The translations under genes were made by a program, and so were the position numbers. Shown here in pieces: positions 43,558 through 56,832 of a stretch of 64,000 nt of DNA. How positions within the stretch are numbered: position 1 is the first letter of the stretch; each line of letters opens with the position of its first letter. The stretch comes from Peptococcaceae bacterium CEB3 (GTDB taxonomy: Bacteria; Bacillota; Desulfitobacteriia; Desulfitobacteriales; Desulfitobacteriaceae): positions 62,001 to 126,000 of the forward strand of contig LDXJ01000063.1 in assembly GCA_001029295.1 (NCBI GenBank), in the 5' to 3' direction. The notes below the pieces were generated by a model. That model saw only the letters and a list, made by a program, of their open reading frames with translations. It did not search any database and was not told the origin of the DNA.

Positions 43558-44193
43558 TTGCGGATGGCCAATCTGCACATTCTTGATCACCCGCTCATAC
43601 AGCATAAGCTTTCCCTGATCCGTGACAAGAACACCGGTTCCAAAGATTTTCGCGACTTGGTGGAAGAAGTGGCCATGCTCATGGCCTATGAGGTGACTCG
43701 GGACTTCTCCTTGCAAGATGTAGAGATTGAAACCCCTGTGGCCATGGCGACCACCAAAATGATCTCGGGAAGAAAAGTCGGGCTGGTGCCGATTCTGCGG
43801 GCGGGGCTGGGAATGGTGGCCGGAATGCTGAGGCTCATCCCGGCCGCCAAGGTAGGGCATGTCGGGCTTTACCGGGACCCGGAGACCTTGAAGCCGGTGG
43901 AGTACTATTGCAAACTCCCCCCCGACGTGGAAGAACGGGATCTGATCGTCATCGACCCGATGCTGGCTACCGGAGGGTCGGCGAGCGCCGCCATCACTTT
44001 TCTCAAGGAACGGGGAGCGCGCAATATCAAGCTCATGTGTCTGATAGCCGCTCCTGAAGGGGTGGAAGCCGTGGATAGGGCTCACCCTGATGTTGATATC
44101 TTTGTCGCGGCTGTCGATAAACACTTAAATGAACACGGCTACATTGTTCCCGGGTTGGGAGACGCCGGGGACAGACTATTCGGTACGAAATGA
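43558..44193 (+). CDS. upp: Uracil phosphoribosyltransferase
   Basis: A 211-residue salvage enzyme making UMP from uracil and PRPP. It has [36 protein letters not shown] and the PRPP loop [16 protein letters not shown], then [14 protein letters not shown] at the C-terminus. The TTG start at 43558 follows AGGAGAGGAG; ATG 43564 is possible. It overlaps the dCMP deaminase gene by 4 bases, so the two pyrimidine enzymes are translationally coupled. Confidence 0.97.
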   Translation: MRMANLHILDHPLIQHKLSLIRDKNTGSKDFRDLVEEVAMLMAYEVTRDFSLQDVEIETPVAMATTKMISGRKVGLVPILRAGLGMVAGMLRLIPAAKVGHVGLYRDPETLKPVEYYCKLPPDVEERDLIVIDPMLATGGSASAAITFLKERGARNIKLMCLIAAPEGVEAVDRAHPDVDIFVAAVDKHLNEHGYIVPGLGDAGDRLFGTK

Positions 44194-44657
44194 GCGCGGG
44201 CCAGGATGAGCGCCCAAGCTGGGATGATTATTTTATGCAGCTGGCCCGGGTGGTCGCCGGACGGTCGACTTGCCTGCGGCGCCAGGTCGGGGCCGTCATT
44301 GTCAAAGACAAGCAAATATTGAGCACGGGTTATAACGGCAGCCCCTCCGGACTCAAACATTGCGCCGAAGTCGGCTGTTTGAGAGAAGCCCTCAACATTC
44401 CTTCCGGCCAACGCACCGAGATTTGCCGGGCGGTCCATGCCGAGCAGAATGCCTTGGTGCAGGCCGCCAAGCACGGAGTCTCCATTGACGGCGCCGATAT
44501 TTACACCACGCTGGAGCCGTGCGTGCTCTGCACAAAACTTCTCATCAACGCTGGCATCCGCAGGGCCGTCTTTCTGCTTCCCTATCAGGATGCGCTGGCC
44601 AGGGAATTGGCGGAAGAAGCCGGGATGGAGAGAGTGCGGTTGGGGCCGACCCTTTGA
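44190..44657 (+). CDS. dCMP deaminase (ComEB-type cytidine/deoxycytidylate deaminase)
   Basis: A 155-residue Zn deaminase converting dCMP to dUMP. Zinc and catalytic motifs are AVHAEQNAL (His, Glu) and [11 protein letters not shown] (Cys-Cys), plus [13 protein letters not shown] and an N-terminal [11 protein letters not shown]. The start overlaps the upp stop. Together with upp it feeds dTMP and UMP pools. Confidence 0.93.
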   Translation: MSAGQDERPSWDDYFMQLARVVAGRSTCLRRQVGAVIVKDKQILSTGYNGSPSGLKHCAEVGCLREALNIPSGQRTEICRAVHAEQNALVQAAKHGVSIDGADIYTTLEPCVLCTKLLINAGIRRAVFLLPYQDALARELAEEAGMERVRLGPTL

Positions 44658-44686
44658 GAAGCTGAACTCGGAGGAAGGGGGGACTT

Positions 44687-45832
44687 ATGGAGCAGGAACG
44701 CAAAGTCATGGTCGTTTTCGGCACGCGGCCGGAGGCGATCAAGATGGCCCCGGTGATCCAAGAACTGCGCGGGACTCCGGGAATTCACTGCACCGTCGCT
44801 GTGACGGCCCAGCACCGGGAGATGCTGGATCAGGTCTTGAACCTCTTTGGGATCGTGCCGGACTATGACTTGAACCTAATGCGCCGGGGGCAGACTCTGC
44901 CCGACCTGACGAGCCGGGCACTCGGCGGGCTGAGTGAAATCTTCGGCAAGGAAAAACCTCTTCTGGTCCTCGTTCACGGGGACACCACGACAACCTTCGC
45001 GGCGGCTTTGGCGGCATTTTATGCCCGAATTCCGGTTGGCCATGTGGAGGCCGGCTTGCGCACAGGGGACAAATATTCCCCCTTCCCGGAGGAAATCAAC
45101 CGTAAATTAACGGGGGCCCTGGCGGATGTTCACTTCGCTCCTACGGTGACCGCGCGGGCCAACCTTTTGCGGGAGGGGGTGGAACCCGAGTCCGTCATCG
45201 TGACGGGCAATACAGTCATAGATGCGCTCTTGGCCACGGTGCGGCCGGATTACCGTTTTGGGAGCGAAGAACTGCGTAGAATTTTGCGGGAAGGGTCGGA
45301 CGGCCGGATGATTCTGGTCACGACCCACCGCCGGGAGAATTTAGGGGAACCCATGCGGGAGATTTACAGGGCCTTGGTCCAAGTCTTGGACGAATTTCCG
45401 GACGCCTATGTGGTTTTTCCGGTTCACCGCAACCCGGAGGTGAGAAAAACAGTTCGCGCGGTTCTCGGAGACCTTGCTCGGGTTCACCTAATCGAGCCCT
45501 TGGATTACGGGCCTTTTGCTAACCTTATGGCGCGTGCCCACTTTGTACTGACCGATTCGGGCGGGATTCAGGAAGAAGCCCCCTCTTTGGGCAAGCCGGT
45601 TTTGGTGGTAAGGGATACCACGGAGCGGCCGGAGGCCGTGGCCGCGGGCACCGTCGCCCTTGCCGGCACGGAGTATGAAAGAGTACTGTGGCATTTGCGC
45701 CGGCTCCTGGGGGACAAGGCCGCTTACGAGGGAATGGCCCGGGCGGCAAACCCTTACGGGGATGGCCGGGCTGCCCGGCGCATCGCGGAGCATATCCGGA
45801 ACCGATCTTTGAGTCATATTGAGTCATCTTGA
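44687..45832 (+). CDS. mnaA: UDP-N-acetylglucosamine 2-epimerase (non-hydrolysing)
   Basis: 381 residues, interconverting UDP-GlcNAc and UDP-ManNAc. It has VVFGTRPEAIKMAPVI, VTAQHREMLDQVL, VHGDTTTTFAAALAAF, VGHVEAGLRTGDKYSPFPEE, VTTHRRENLGEPM and LTDSGGIQEEAPSLGKPVLV. ManNAc is the donor sugar for TagA, encoded at 58.3 kb, so the two probably serve one wall-polymer pathway. GGAAGGGGGG precedes the ATG. Position before the atp operon matches Bacillus. Confidence 0.95.
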   Translation: MEQERKVMVVFGTRPEAIKMAPVIQELRGTPGIHCTVAVTAQHREMLDQVLNLFGIVPDYDLNLMRRGQTLPDLTSRALGGLSEIFGKEKPLLVLVHGDTTTTFAAALAAFYARIPVGHVEAGLRTGDKYSPFPEEINRKLTGALADVHFAPTVTARANLLREGVEPESVIVTGNTVIDALLATVRPDYRFGSEELRRILREGSDGRMILVTTHRRENLGEPMREIYRALVQVLDEFPDAYVVFPVHRNPEVRKTVRAVLGDLARVHLIEPLDYGPFANLMARAHFVLTDSGGIQEEAPSLGKPVLVVRDTTERPEAVAAGTVALAGTEYERVLWHLRRLLGDKAAYEGMARAANPYGDGRAARRIAEHIRNRSLSHIESS

Positions 45833-45844
45833 TCGGGCTGGGGC

Positions 45845-45872
45845 TTGACAATGCATAGGACCCAGTGATAAT
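45845..45872 (+). promoter_or_regulatory. Promoter of the atp operon
   Basis: TTGACA (45845-45850) is 16 bases from GATAAT (45867-45872). Initiation near 45880 leaves a leader of about 100 bases before atpZ. No other promoter of this quality is seen before atpB. Confidence 0.7.
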
Positions 45873-45976
45873 GTTAAAAATAAACAGAGAAAAAGACGAA
45901 AATTCTTCGCTCGAAAAGCAGGAATTCGGACTTGAATGGCGAATTAGCAATCGTGAACGGTTTCGAGGAGTTTCTC

Positions 45977-46207
45977 ATGAAGGACGGCCGGAAAGGTTGG
46001 CTTAAAGCGGTATCCGTTGGCTCCACTATTCCTGTTACCTTTGTCGGGTCAGTCATGGGTGGGTTCTATCTGGGCCGCTATTTGGATAATCTTTTGGGAA
46101 GCCGGCCGTGGTTACAGCTTTTACTTATGTTTGGCGGGATGGTCTTGGGTGGGTTTTATCTCGTGTATGTGTTAAAGGCCTTGGGGACGTCGGACGATGA
46201 AAAATAA
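45977..46207 (+). CDS. atpZ: AtpZ-like small membrane protein of the ATP synthase operon
   Basis: 76 residues from ATG 45977 (GAGGAG 6 bases upstream; longer TTG/GTG starts lack this). Two transmembrane helices (about 14-32 and 42-62) with glycine motifs GSVMGGFYLGRYLD and FGGMVLGGFYL are typical of AtpZ/AtpI. AtpZ with AtpI is proposed to form a Ca2+/Mg2+ channel or to aid c-ring assembly. It overlaps atpI by 11 bases. Confidence 0.8.
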   Translation: MKDGRKGWLKAVSVGSTIPVTFVGSVMGGFYLGRYLDNLLGSRPWLQLLLMFGGMVLGGFYLVYVLKALGTSDDEK

Positions 46208-46550
46208 TTCAGTCGCCTTGTGGGGAGGCGTGTCCGGCTTATTCTTTGCGATGGCTTTGAGCGGTCGCTGGGACCTTCTGGGAGCGGTAGTGGGTTACCT
46301 TCTGGGTTTTCTGAATTCCGCCTGGCTCTATCGCGATACCCAACGCATCGTCGAGATGGACTTGCGCGGGGCCCTGACCAGAATGCGTCGCAGTCTCTTT
46401 GCCCGCCTCGCTCTCGTAACGGCGGTGGTCGTCGGGGTGGCCCGTTTACAAAAGAGCTGGCTGCCTGATTTAGCCTTGGGGATAGCGGCAGGGTTGTTAA
46501 TATCCCTTGTCTCTTATATGCGCCGTCAAATTATGAACGGAAAGGAGTGA
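46197..46550 (+). CDS. atpI: ATP synthase subunit I
   Basis: 117 residues with four hydrophobic segments. The GYLLGFLNSAWLYRD block is the usual AtpI signature. AtpI assists assembly of the c-ring and is not part of the finished enzyme. It starts inside the end of atpZ and is followed by atpB after 8 bases, with AAAGGAGTGAT as the next ribosome binding site. Confidence 0.85.
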   Translation: MKNNSVALWGGVSGLFFAMALSGRWDLLGAVVGYLLGFLNSAWLYRDTQRIVEMDLRGALTRMRRSLFARLALVTAVVVGVARLQKSWLPDLALGIAAGLLISLVSYMRRQIMNGKE

Positions 46551-46558
46551 TATAAGAA

Positions 46559-47311
46559 GTGAATGAAGAAACCATAATTTGGCACCTGGGAAACATGACT
46601 TTTCACGGCCGTACTCTGGTAATGACGTGGATGGTCATGGCCGTCATGTTGGTTTTTATGTTTATCGGCGTACGCAGGTTGACGAGCGGAAAGCCTGGCA
46701 AAATGCAGAACATTCTGGAATGGGTTGTCGATTTTGTTTCGAAGTTGGTAACCGATAACGGTATGGAGATGGAAAAAGCCCGCCCCCTTTTAAGTTACCT
46801 CTTGACGTTAATCATGTTTATTTTCTTCTCGAACTTGGTCAGCGTCCTTCCCAATTTTACCTTTAACCTGTTCCAATATTTCCATATCGATGCCGGACAA
46901 CTGAACAAGATCTTCGAAGGAGCTACTTTGCAGGCACCGACCGCCGACATCAACACAACTCTGGCCTTGGCTATCTTAACCATCATTTTGGTTGTCGGCA
47001 TGGGAATCAGACACAAAGGAGTCCATTACTTTCATCATTTTATCGAACCGTTTCCGGTGTTCCTGCCCATCGAAATACTGGACCTGCTGGCTAAGCCGAT
47101 GACCCTGGCTTTCCGTCTTTTCGGCAACATCTTTGCCGGTGAGGTTCTAATCAAAGTCATCCTTATGCTGCCTGGCGTCTGGGTTTTACCGGGAGTCCTT
47201 CCGAACACCATCTGGCTCGGATTCTGTGTCTTTGTTGCAGCTATCCAATCCTTTGTTTTCACGGTCCTTACGACGGCCTACATTTCTCAGGCCGTTGCCG
47301 AATTGCACTAG
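46559..47311 (+). CDS. atpB: ATP synthase F0 subunit a
   Basis: 250 residues from GTG 46559, with five to six membrane helices. The proton-channel helix has the essential Arg in AKPMTLAFRLFGNIFAGEVL, and the last helix is FVFTVLTTAYISQAVAELH. It forms the two half-channels beside the c-ring. The 176-base gap to atpE is the largest within the operon. Confidence 0.95.
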   Translation: MNEETIIWHLGNMTFHGRTLVMTWMVMAVMLVFMFIGVRRLTSGKPGKMQNILEWVVDFVSKLVTDNGMEMEKARPLLSYLLTLIMFIFFSNLVSVLPNFTFNLFQYFHIDAGQLNKIFEGATLQAPTADINTTLALAILTIILVVGMGIRHKGVHYFHHFIEPFPVFLPIEILDLLAKPMTLAFRLFGNIFAGEVLIKVILMLPGVWVLPGVLPNTIWLGFCVFVAAIQSFVFTVLTTAYISQAVAELH

Positions 47312-47472
47312 GCGGCTAGGTGCCTTATCGATTGTGCTTGTGTTCTTAAAGTACTAATTGAGATTGAGGGCCTGAGTCCAACCGACACATGGGTTTTAAT
47401 GCCCGCGGATTTTCAGCGCCTGCAGCGCTGAGAGCATAGTTGATTCCGATCTCAGTTTTCCGGATAATTTGA

Positions 47473-47715
<243 letters not shown>

Positions 47716-47816
47716 GAGACCGATGCGGGTGTGTCACCCGTGGCTTCAAGGGGGGACGACAAGTTCCCCCTTGAAAAAGTATCCCCGGACCAACCAGCCT
47801 GGAGAGGGAGGTAGAC

Positions 47817-48305
47817 ATGGGAATATCTATTGACTACACGATTGTGGCACAGGTCTTGTCTTTCCTCGTACTTGTATGGATCATCGCCAAGTTTGCCTGG
47901 AACCCGCTGATGAAAGTGATGGAGGACAGGCGCACCTTTATTGAGACCAGCTTGGCTACCGCGGAGAAAGAGAAGCGACAGGCCGAACAGATAAAAAAAG
48001 AATATCAAGAGGAAATGCGCAAAGCCCGGCAAGAGGCGCAGGAGATCATTGCCAAGGCCACCAAGGCCGGCGGCGAACGCGCCCAAGAAGTTTTAAACCA
48101 AGCCCGGGAAGAAGCCGTCAAAGTGAAATCCGCCGCCTTGGTCGATATCCAGCGGGAGAGGGACCGGGCGGTAGCCGAGGTCAAGGCCCAGGTCGCCGAC
48201 TTGTCGGTTACCATCGCCGAGAAAATTATTCAGCAGAAGATTGACCTCGCCGGCCAGGATCAGTTGATTGAGCAATTTATTCAAGAGGTAGGGGAGATGC
48301 AGTAA
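47817..48305 (+). CDS. atpF: ATP synthase F0 subunit b
   Basis: 162 residues: an N-terminal membrane helix (DYTIVAQVLSFLVLVWIIAKFAW) and a long charged coiled coil forming the peripheral stalk. GGGAGG lies upstream of the ATG. It ends ATGCAGTAATG, abutting atpH with one shared base. Confidence 0.94.
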   Translation: MGISIDYTIVAQVLSFLVLVWIIAKFAWNPLMKVMEDRRTFIETSLATAEKEKRQAEQIKKEYQEEMRKARQEAQEIIAKATKAGGERAQEVLNQAREEAVKVKSAALVDIQRERDRAVAEVKAQVADLSVTIAEKIIQQKIDLAGQDQLIEQFIQEVGEMQ

Positions 48306-48859
48306 TGCTTAACGGTGCTTTAGCCCGCCGCTACGCCGAAGCCTTGTTTGAGATTGCCTCAGAAGAAAAGAAACTCGACTCGATCGACAAGGAACTGGGA
48401 GAGTTGATGCAACTCATTGAGGAGCAAGACGAGGTCGCTCGGGTTTTGCAGCATCCCCATATTTCCGCCGGCGAGAAGAAGGCCTTAATGGACAAACTTC
48501 TCCAAGGACAGGTGGGTGATGTGGTCCGCCACTTCTTCTACTTGCTCATCGATCGCCGGCGTCAGGACTTTCTGCCTCTGATTGTGCGGGAATTCAGGCA
48601 CCTGGCGGACGAAGCCAGACATATTATCGAGGCCCGGGTGGCCAGTGCGGTGGCACTCAACCAGAGTCAGACGGAAAGGCTGAGGGAACGCCTGAGCCGA
48701 ATGACCGGCAAAACGGTTTCCCTCAAAACAGAGCTGCGTCCGGAACTGATCGGAGGGGTGCTGGTGCAAGTGGGAGACCGGGTGATGGATGGGACGATCA
48801 AGCATGCCTTGGAGCGCATGCGCGAGGACCTGCTCGCAACATCGGGGGAAGTGTCCTAG
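48305..48859 (+). CDS. atpH: ATP synthase F1 subunit delta
   Basis: 184 residues linking the peripheral stalk to the F1 head. LARRYAEALFEIASEE at the N-terminus and the C-terminal RPELIGGVLVQVGDRVMDGTIKHALERM block are the family ends. It is translationally coupled to atpF. Confidence 0.94.
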   Translation: MLNGALARRYAEALFEIASEEKKLDSIDKELGELMQLIEEQDEVARVLQHPHISAGEKKALMDKLLQGQVGDVVRHFFYLLIDRRRQDFLPLIVREFRHLADEARHIIEARVASAVALNQSQTERLRERLSRMTGKTVSLKTELRPELIGGVLVQVGDRVMDGTIKHALERMREDLLATSGEVS

Positions 48860-48887
48860 AGTGAGTCTGAGCAACTTAACCGGCTGA

Positions 48888-50453
<1,566 letters not shown>

Positions 50454-50474
50454 ATGAGAAGGGAGTAGGTGAGA

Positions 50475-52752
<2,278 letters not shown>

Positions 52753-52755
52753 GCC

Positions 52756-53172
52756 ATGGCGGGAACATTCAAACTGCGGGTGGTAGCGCCGGAAGGGCAG
52801 ATCTTACGGGAAGATTGCGAGTTTGTCGTACTGCCCGGCGAAGTGGGAGAACTGGGCATTCTCCGCAATCACGCCCCGCTCATTGCCGGATTGCGGGTGG
52901 GTGTGGTCCGTTATACGATTGACGCCAAGATCAAACTTATGGCCATTTCCGGCGGGTTCGTCGAAGTCGCGGATAACGTGGTCAGTCTCCTGGCGGACAC
53001 GGCCGAACCGGGGGACACCATCGACCTCAAGAGGGCGTTGGAGGCGAAGGAGAGGGCCGAGAAGCGTTTGTCGCACCCCGGAGGGGATATGGATCTGCGG
53101 CGGGCCGAGCTGGCCCTGCGCAGAGCCCTTGCCCGGATCAGCGCGGCCGAAGGCGGCGCCAAGTATCATTAA
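52756..53172 (+). CDS. atpC: ATP synthase F1 subunit epsilon
   Basis: 138 residues: a beta-sandwich (LRVVAPEGQILREDCEFVVLPGEVGELGILRNHAPLI) and a C-terminal helical hairpin (AKERAEKRL and LRRAELALRRALARI) that can inhibit the enzyme. It is the last gene of the atp operon, ended by a strong terminator. Confidence 0.95.
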   Translation: MAGTFKLRVVAPEGQILREDCEFVVLPGEVGELGILRNHAPLIAGLRVGVVRYTIDAKIKLMAISGGFVEVADNVVSLLADTAEPGDTIDLKRALEAKERAEKRLSHPGGDMDLRRAELALRRALARISAAEGGAKYH

Positions 53173-53183
53173 GCATTGTGGTC

Positions 53184-53216
53184 AAAGCCCCCATTTGCGC
53201 GAATGGGGGCTTTGTG
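53184..53216 (+). terminator. Terminator of the atp operon
   Basis: AAAGCCCCCATT (53184-53195) pairs perfectly with AATGGGGGCTTT (53202-53213) around TGCGCG. A short T-rich stretch follows. Confidence 0.9.
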
Positions 53217-53310
53217 TGTTCAAATCTTCAATTCTCTGCGCGAAGGCGTTTTCTTTCCCCATCTTTGGCAACACTAATAGTGAAAAACGAGAAAAAAGGT
53301 GTTGCCTGTT

Positions 53311-53985
53311 ATGGCTCCTGTGGCCGCGGTTTTCAACCCCAAGCAAAAACTGAATCCTGCCGGGCGCAAAAGGGTTGGGCTGAGCGCCCTCCTGATTCTC
53401 TGCCTCTTAACCTGCGCTCCCTTGGCCTTGGCCCATTTCCGCCCAGATACGAACGGACTCAGCCGCGAGCCGGCAGCGCGGGTTGGCCTGCTTTTGGCCT
53501 CGGGCTTAAGCAAGTCGACACAGGCGAAGGTGCACATCATTTTTTGGCTGCCCCGTTCCCCGGGCCGGCAGTGGTTGGAAGGCTTGCCGGAGGGGTGGCA
53601 CTGGACGGAGACAGCATCTCCCCCGGAAACTCAGGGCCCCGCCACGGTTGCGGGGACAGCCACGGTCACTCTTGCGGAGGAAAGGGGCGTCCTGAACCTT
53701 TATCAAGGTCTCTCGGCCGCGGCGGCCCGGATCGGCGGACTGGCCTACTTTGACGAAAGGATTGGGCAGCCGCTGGACATCTTTCGCTACTTCAGCCTTC
53801 TGGGGGTTCAGCCGAGCCAATGGGCCTACTCCGGGACCACGTTCTCTTTGGCCGGGTACTGTGAAGGTGGTGTGAAACCGGTGCGGGCCGGCCCCGACCG
53901 GATCAACTTGCAATTGCTCACCCGTTCGCACGGGGGGGAAGGAGAGACGGTCTTGGCCATGCCGACCTTGTTGGAGGAATTCTGA
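53311..53985 (+). CDS. YwmB-like protein with signal peptide
   Basis: About 224 residues from ATG 53311 (AAAAAAGGTG upstream). A cleaved signal (VGLSALLILCLLTCAPLALA) is followed by a YwmB-type alpha/beta domain ending AMPTLLEEF. The sequence is weakly conserved, and the call rests largely on position between the atp operon and murA-spoIID, where ywmB lies in Bacillus. YwmB is an exported protein of unclear function with a TATA-binding-protein-like fold. Confidence 0.65.
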   Translation: MAPVAAVFNPKQKLNPAGRKRVGLSALLILCLLTCAPLALAHFRPDTNGLSREPAARVGLLLASGLSKSTQAKVHIIFWLPRSPGRQWLEGLPEGWHWTETASPPETQGPATVAGTATVTLAEERGVLNLYQGLSAAAARIGGLAYFDERIGQPLDIFRYFSLLGVQPSQWAYSGTTFSLAGYCEGGVKPVRAGPDRINLQLLTRSHGGEGETVLAMPTLLEEF

Positions 53986-54087
53986 TCTGATCACGGAAAT
54001 GAGCCGGATTGCGCCGAGAAGCAGGAAATCGGCGGCGGGAGGACGAACTATTATGACTTAGACGTAATTAGGGGGTGCTTTCGACAC

Positions 54088-55338
54088 TTGAGCAAATTTG
54101 TGGTTATTGGCGGGAAACCGCTGCAAGGCACCGTGACAGTGAGCGGAGCAAAAAACGCAGTTCTTCCGATTATTGCCGCCAGCCTGCTCACAGCCGAGCC
54201 CGTGGTGCTGGAGGACGCTCCGGACCTTCTTGATGTGAGCGTCATGAGTCAGGTTGTGCAGGCGGTGGGCGCACACGTGGTTCGGGAAGGGACGACTCTG
54301 CGTCTTCAGGCCGGGCAAATCCTCAACATAGAGACACCGCATGATCTTGTATCAAAAATGCGGGCATCTTTTGTCACCATGGGCCCGCTTTTGGCCCGCG
54401 AAGGACATGTACGCATTTCCCACCCGGGAGGGTGCGCGATCGGTTCCAGGCCGATTAACTGGCACTTGAAAGGGCTGGAAGCCTTGGGTGCCGAGATCCG
54501 GATGGATCACGGGTATTTGGACGCCCGGGCGGAGACGCTCAGAGGAGCGCGGATTTACCTGGATTTTCCCAGTGTGGGTGCCACGGAAAACATCATGATG
54601 GCGGCGGTGCTGGCCCAGGGTGTCACTATCCTGGAAAACGCGGCCCAAGAACCGGAGATAGTTGATCTGGCAAACTTTCTCAACGAGATGGGCGCCAGGG
54701 TTCGCGGAGCAGGGACAAGCATCGTCCATATCGAGGGAGTCAGAGAACTGCACGGTGCGGAGCATCTTGTCATACCCGATCGGATCGAGGCAGGCACTTA
54801 CCTGTTGATGGCGGCTGCCGCGGGTGGAGATGTGCTGGTTGAAAATGTAATCATTGATCATTTAAAACCCGTCCTGGCCAAGATAGAGGAGGCGGGCATC
54901 CATTTTGAGGAGGAAGGGGATGGGGTGAGAATCGTCCGGGAGGGCCCTTATAAAGCGGCGGACGTCAAAACCCAGGTCCATCCCGGCTTCCCGACGGATC
55001 TCCAAGCTCCTTTTATGGCTCTTCTGGCCAAGGCACAAGGGTCCGCTATGGTGACTGAGACAGTTTTCGAAAACCGGTTTATGCACGTCGACGAGTTGAA
55101 ACGGATGGGAGCCGACATCAAAATTGACGGTCGCAGCGCCCTGGTTCAGGGGGTTCCCCGCTTGGCCGCCGCTCCGGTGGCCGCGGCTGACTTGAGAGCG
55201 GGGGCCGCCCTGATCTTGGCGGCGCTCGCGGCGGAAGGTACGACTGAGATCTCCGGGGCGGAGCACATCGACCGGGGATACGAACGCATAGAAGAGAAAC
55301 TGGTGGGAATCGGCGGGCAAATTCGCCGGGAGGACTAG
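54088..55338 (+). CDS. murA: UDP-N-acetylglucosamine 1-carboxyvinyltransferase
   Basis: The first committed step of peptidoglycan synthesis (PEP plus UDP-GlcNAc). 416 residues from TTG 54088 (AGGGGGTG upstream). The sugar loop is SGAKNAVLP and the catalytic Cys is C116 in [11 protein letters not shown], the residue alkylated by fosfomycin. Other blocks are [13 protein letters not shown] and [13 protein letters not shown]. It lies directly upstream of spoIID, as murAA does in Bacillus. Confidence 0.96.
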   Translation: MSKFVVIGGKPLQGTVTVSGAKNAVLPIIAASLLTAEPVVLEDAPDLLDVSVMSQVVQAVGAHVVREGTTLRLQAGQILNIETPHDLVSKMRASFVTMGPLLAREGHVRISHPGGCAIGSRPINWHLKGLEALGAEIRMDHGYLDARAETLRGARIYLDFPSVGATENIMMAAVLAQGVTILENAAQEPEIVDLANFLNEMGARVRGAGTSIVHIEGVRELHGAEHLVIPDRIEAGTYLLMAAAAGGDVLVENVIIDHLKPVLAKIEEAGIHFEEEGDGVRIVREGPYKAADVKTQVHPGFPTDLQAPFMALLAKAQGSAMVTETVFENRFMHVDELKRMGADIKIDGRSALVQGVPRLAAAPVAAADLRAGAALILAALAAEGTTEISGAEHIDRGYERIEEKLVGIGGQIRRED

Positions 55339-55367
55339 AAGCGCCAACTTTTCTTCCGCTCACAACC

Positions 55368-55394
55368 ATATTTTTCACACACCCCGCATAATAT
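55368..55394 (+). promoter_or_regulatory. Sigma-E promoter of spoIID
   Basis: ATATT (55368-55372) is 14 bases from CATAATAT (55387-55394), matching the mother-cell sigma-E consensus (kmATATT, N14, CATACAnT). Initiation near 55401 falls after the ATG at 55398, so the spoIID start must be the GTG at 55431. Confidence 0.75.
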
Positions 55395-55430
55395 CTGATG
55401 AAAGGCTTGTACAGAAAGAGGGGCGTCGGG

Positions 55431-56390
55431 GTGAAGAAGGAATGGCTGTGGATTCTTCTCTTATCACTGTGTCTAATCATCCTCTTGCCGTGGAGCGTGC
55501 TGCGCTGGCGCAATGAAAAGCCGCCCGGCCGGGACTTTCGCATACGCGTTCTTCTTCCCAGCCACCAAGTTGAGACTCTGCCTCTGGAGGAGTATTTGGT
55601 GGGAGTTTTAGCGGCGGAAATGCCGGCGGATTTTGCTTCTCAAGCCCTGGAGGCTCAGGCGGTGGCCGCACGGACTTACGCGGCTAAACGTCTCAGCCAT
55701 GTCCCGGCTCCGGATCCCGGTTATGATGTCGATACGACCGTAAAGACGCAAGCTTGGCTGAATGACGCGCAAATGCGGCAAAAATGGGGTTGGTTCGCCT
55801 ATTGGCGCAATAAGGCCAAGCTGGAAAAGGCGGTTCAGGCCACCCGGGGCGAGGTCTTAGTGTATAACGGGGATTACATTGACGCCTTTTATTTCAGCAG
55901 CTGCGGGCGCAAGCCTACGGAGCGGGCGGAGGACGTCTGGGGAAGTTCCAGACCCTATCTGCAAAACGTCTCTTCGGAGGAGCAAGATCCGTTGCGTTTT
56001 GTGGAACACTATACCTTCACCCGGCAGCAACTGGCGCAGAAATTGGGGCTGCAGGCGGTCCCCAGAGCGCTCCTGTCCACGGACTTTGAGGTGACGTCCC
56101 TGACCGCGGCGGGCAGGGCCAAAACAGTGACCGTCCTGGGCCGAACCTTTCAGGCTAACCAGTTCCGCCTCCTGCTCGGACTTGCTTCGACCGACATCGA
56201 GTGGGCGGTGAAACCAGACGAGCTAAAAATAACCACCTATGGCAAAGGGCATGCCGTGGGGCTTTCCCAATACGGGGCGAATGACATGGCGCGCCGCGGG
56301 GCAACCTACCAGCAGATCCTGGCTCACTTTTATCCGGGCGCTAAAATTATGTCCCTCTCGGCCAAGAACGGGACTTCCCCCTCTCAGTGA
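55431..56390 (+). CDS. spoIID: Stage II sporulation protein D (septal peptidoglycan lytic transglycosylase)
   Basis: 319 residues from GTG 55431, set by the sigma-E promoter and by GAGGGG upstream. It has an N-terminal membrane anchor (about 4-20), then VLLPSHQVETLPLEEYLVGVLAAEMPADF (catalytic Glu region), LEAQAVAARTYA, and FSSCGRKPTERAEDVWG, with the late GKGHAVGLSQYGANDMA motif. SpoIID degrades septal peptidoglycan with SpoIIP and SpoIIM during engulfment. Confidence 0.95.
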   Translation: MKKEWLWILLLSLCLIILLPWSVLRWRNEKPPGRDFRIRVLLPSHQVETLPLEEYLVGVLAAEMPADFASQALEAQAVAARTYAAKRLSHVPAPDPGYDVDTTVKTQAWLNDAQMRQKWGWFAYWRNKAKLEKAVQATRGEVLVYNGDYIDAFYFSSCGRKPTERAEDVWGSSRPYLQNVSSEEQDPLRFVEHYTFTRQQLAQKLGLQAVPRALLSTDFEVTSLTAAGRAKTVTVLGRTFQANQFRLLLGLASTDIEWAVKPDELKITTYGKGHAVGLSQYGANDMARRGATYQQILAHFYPGAKIMSLSAKNGTSPSQ

Positions 56391-56469
56391 TGACGGACCG
56401 GAAAAGTTATCTTCCCCGGCAGGATTAGAAAGGGGTGGGAGTGGGAACTCTAATCCCGAGGTGACCCTA

Positions 56470-56730
56470 ATGAACCAGAACAAACGTTATAAAGAACGGC
56501 CGGGAGGACAATTCAGCGCGGACTTTACCCGCCGGTTGGCCTGGACTTTGCAAATAGTCTTCTTTACCTTGGCCATCATCCTGGCCCTGGTGTTTTCTCT
56601 GCCCTCGGTGCCCAAGAACCTGTGCTCCGCGCATGGCTGGGAACCGGCTCCGGCCGGGGTCTCCGCGGCGGCCCGCAAGCAGGCCTCCGAAAACCCCTTT
56701 GCCTATCACAAAGTAATCGCCCCTAACTAA
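56470..56730 (+). CDS. Short single-pass membrane protein at the spoIIQ position
   Basis: 86 residues from ATG 56470 (GAGGTGA upstream). A basic N-terminus is followed by one transmembrane helix (about 23-45, LAWTLQIVFFTLAIILALVF) and a 40-residue outside tail with a single Cys. In many spore formers spoIIQ, a membrane protein with a LytM peptidase domain, lies between spoIID and spoIIID. Here the anchor-like part is present without any peptidase domain. It may be an unrelated small protein or a drastically shortened SpoIIQ. Expression with spoIID is likely. Confidence 0.6.
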   Translation: MNQNKRYKERPGGQFSADFTRRLAWTLQIVFFTLAIILALVFSLPSVPKNLCSAHGWEPAPAGVSAAARKQASENPFAYHKVIAPN

Positions 56731-56750
56731 GACAGGATTTACCAATTGCG

Positions 56751-56776
56751 AGACATCCCTTCGGGGATGTCTTTTT
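56751..56776 (+). terminator. Terminator of the spoIID transcript
   Basis: AGACATCCC (56751-56759) and GGGATGTCT (56764-56772) form a tight hairpin followed by a T-run. It separates spoIID and the small membrane gene from spoIIID. Confidence 0.88.
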
Positions 56777-56832
56777 CGCTGGCGAATGCATATAAATGAA
56801 CTAAAAATCGGGCGCAAGAAGGAGGGCTCGGC

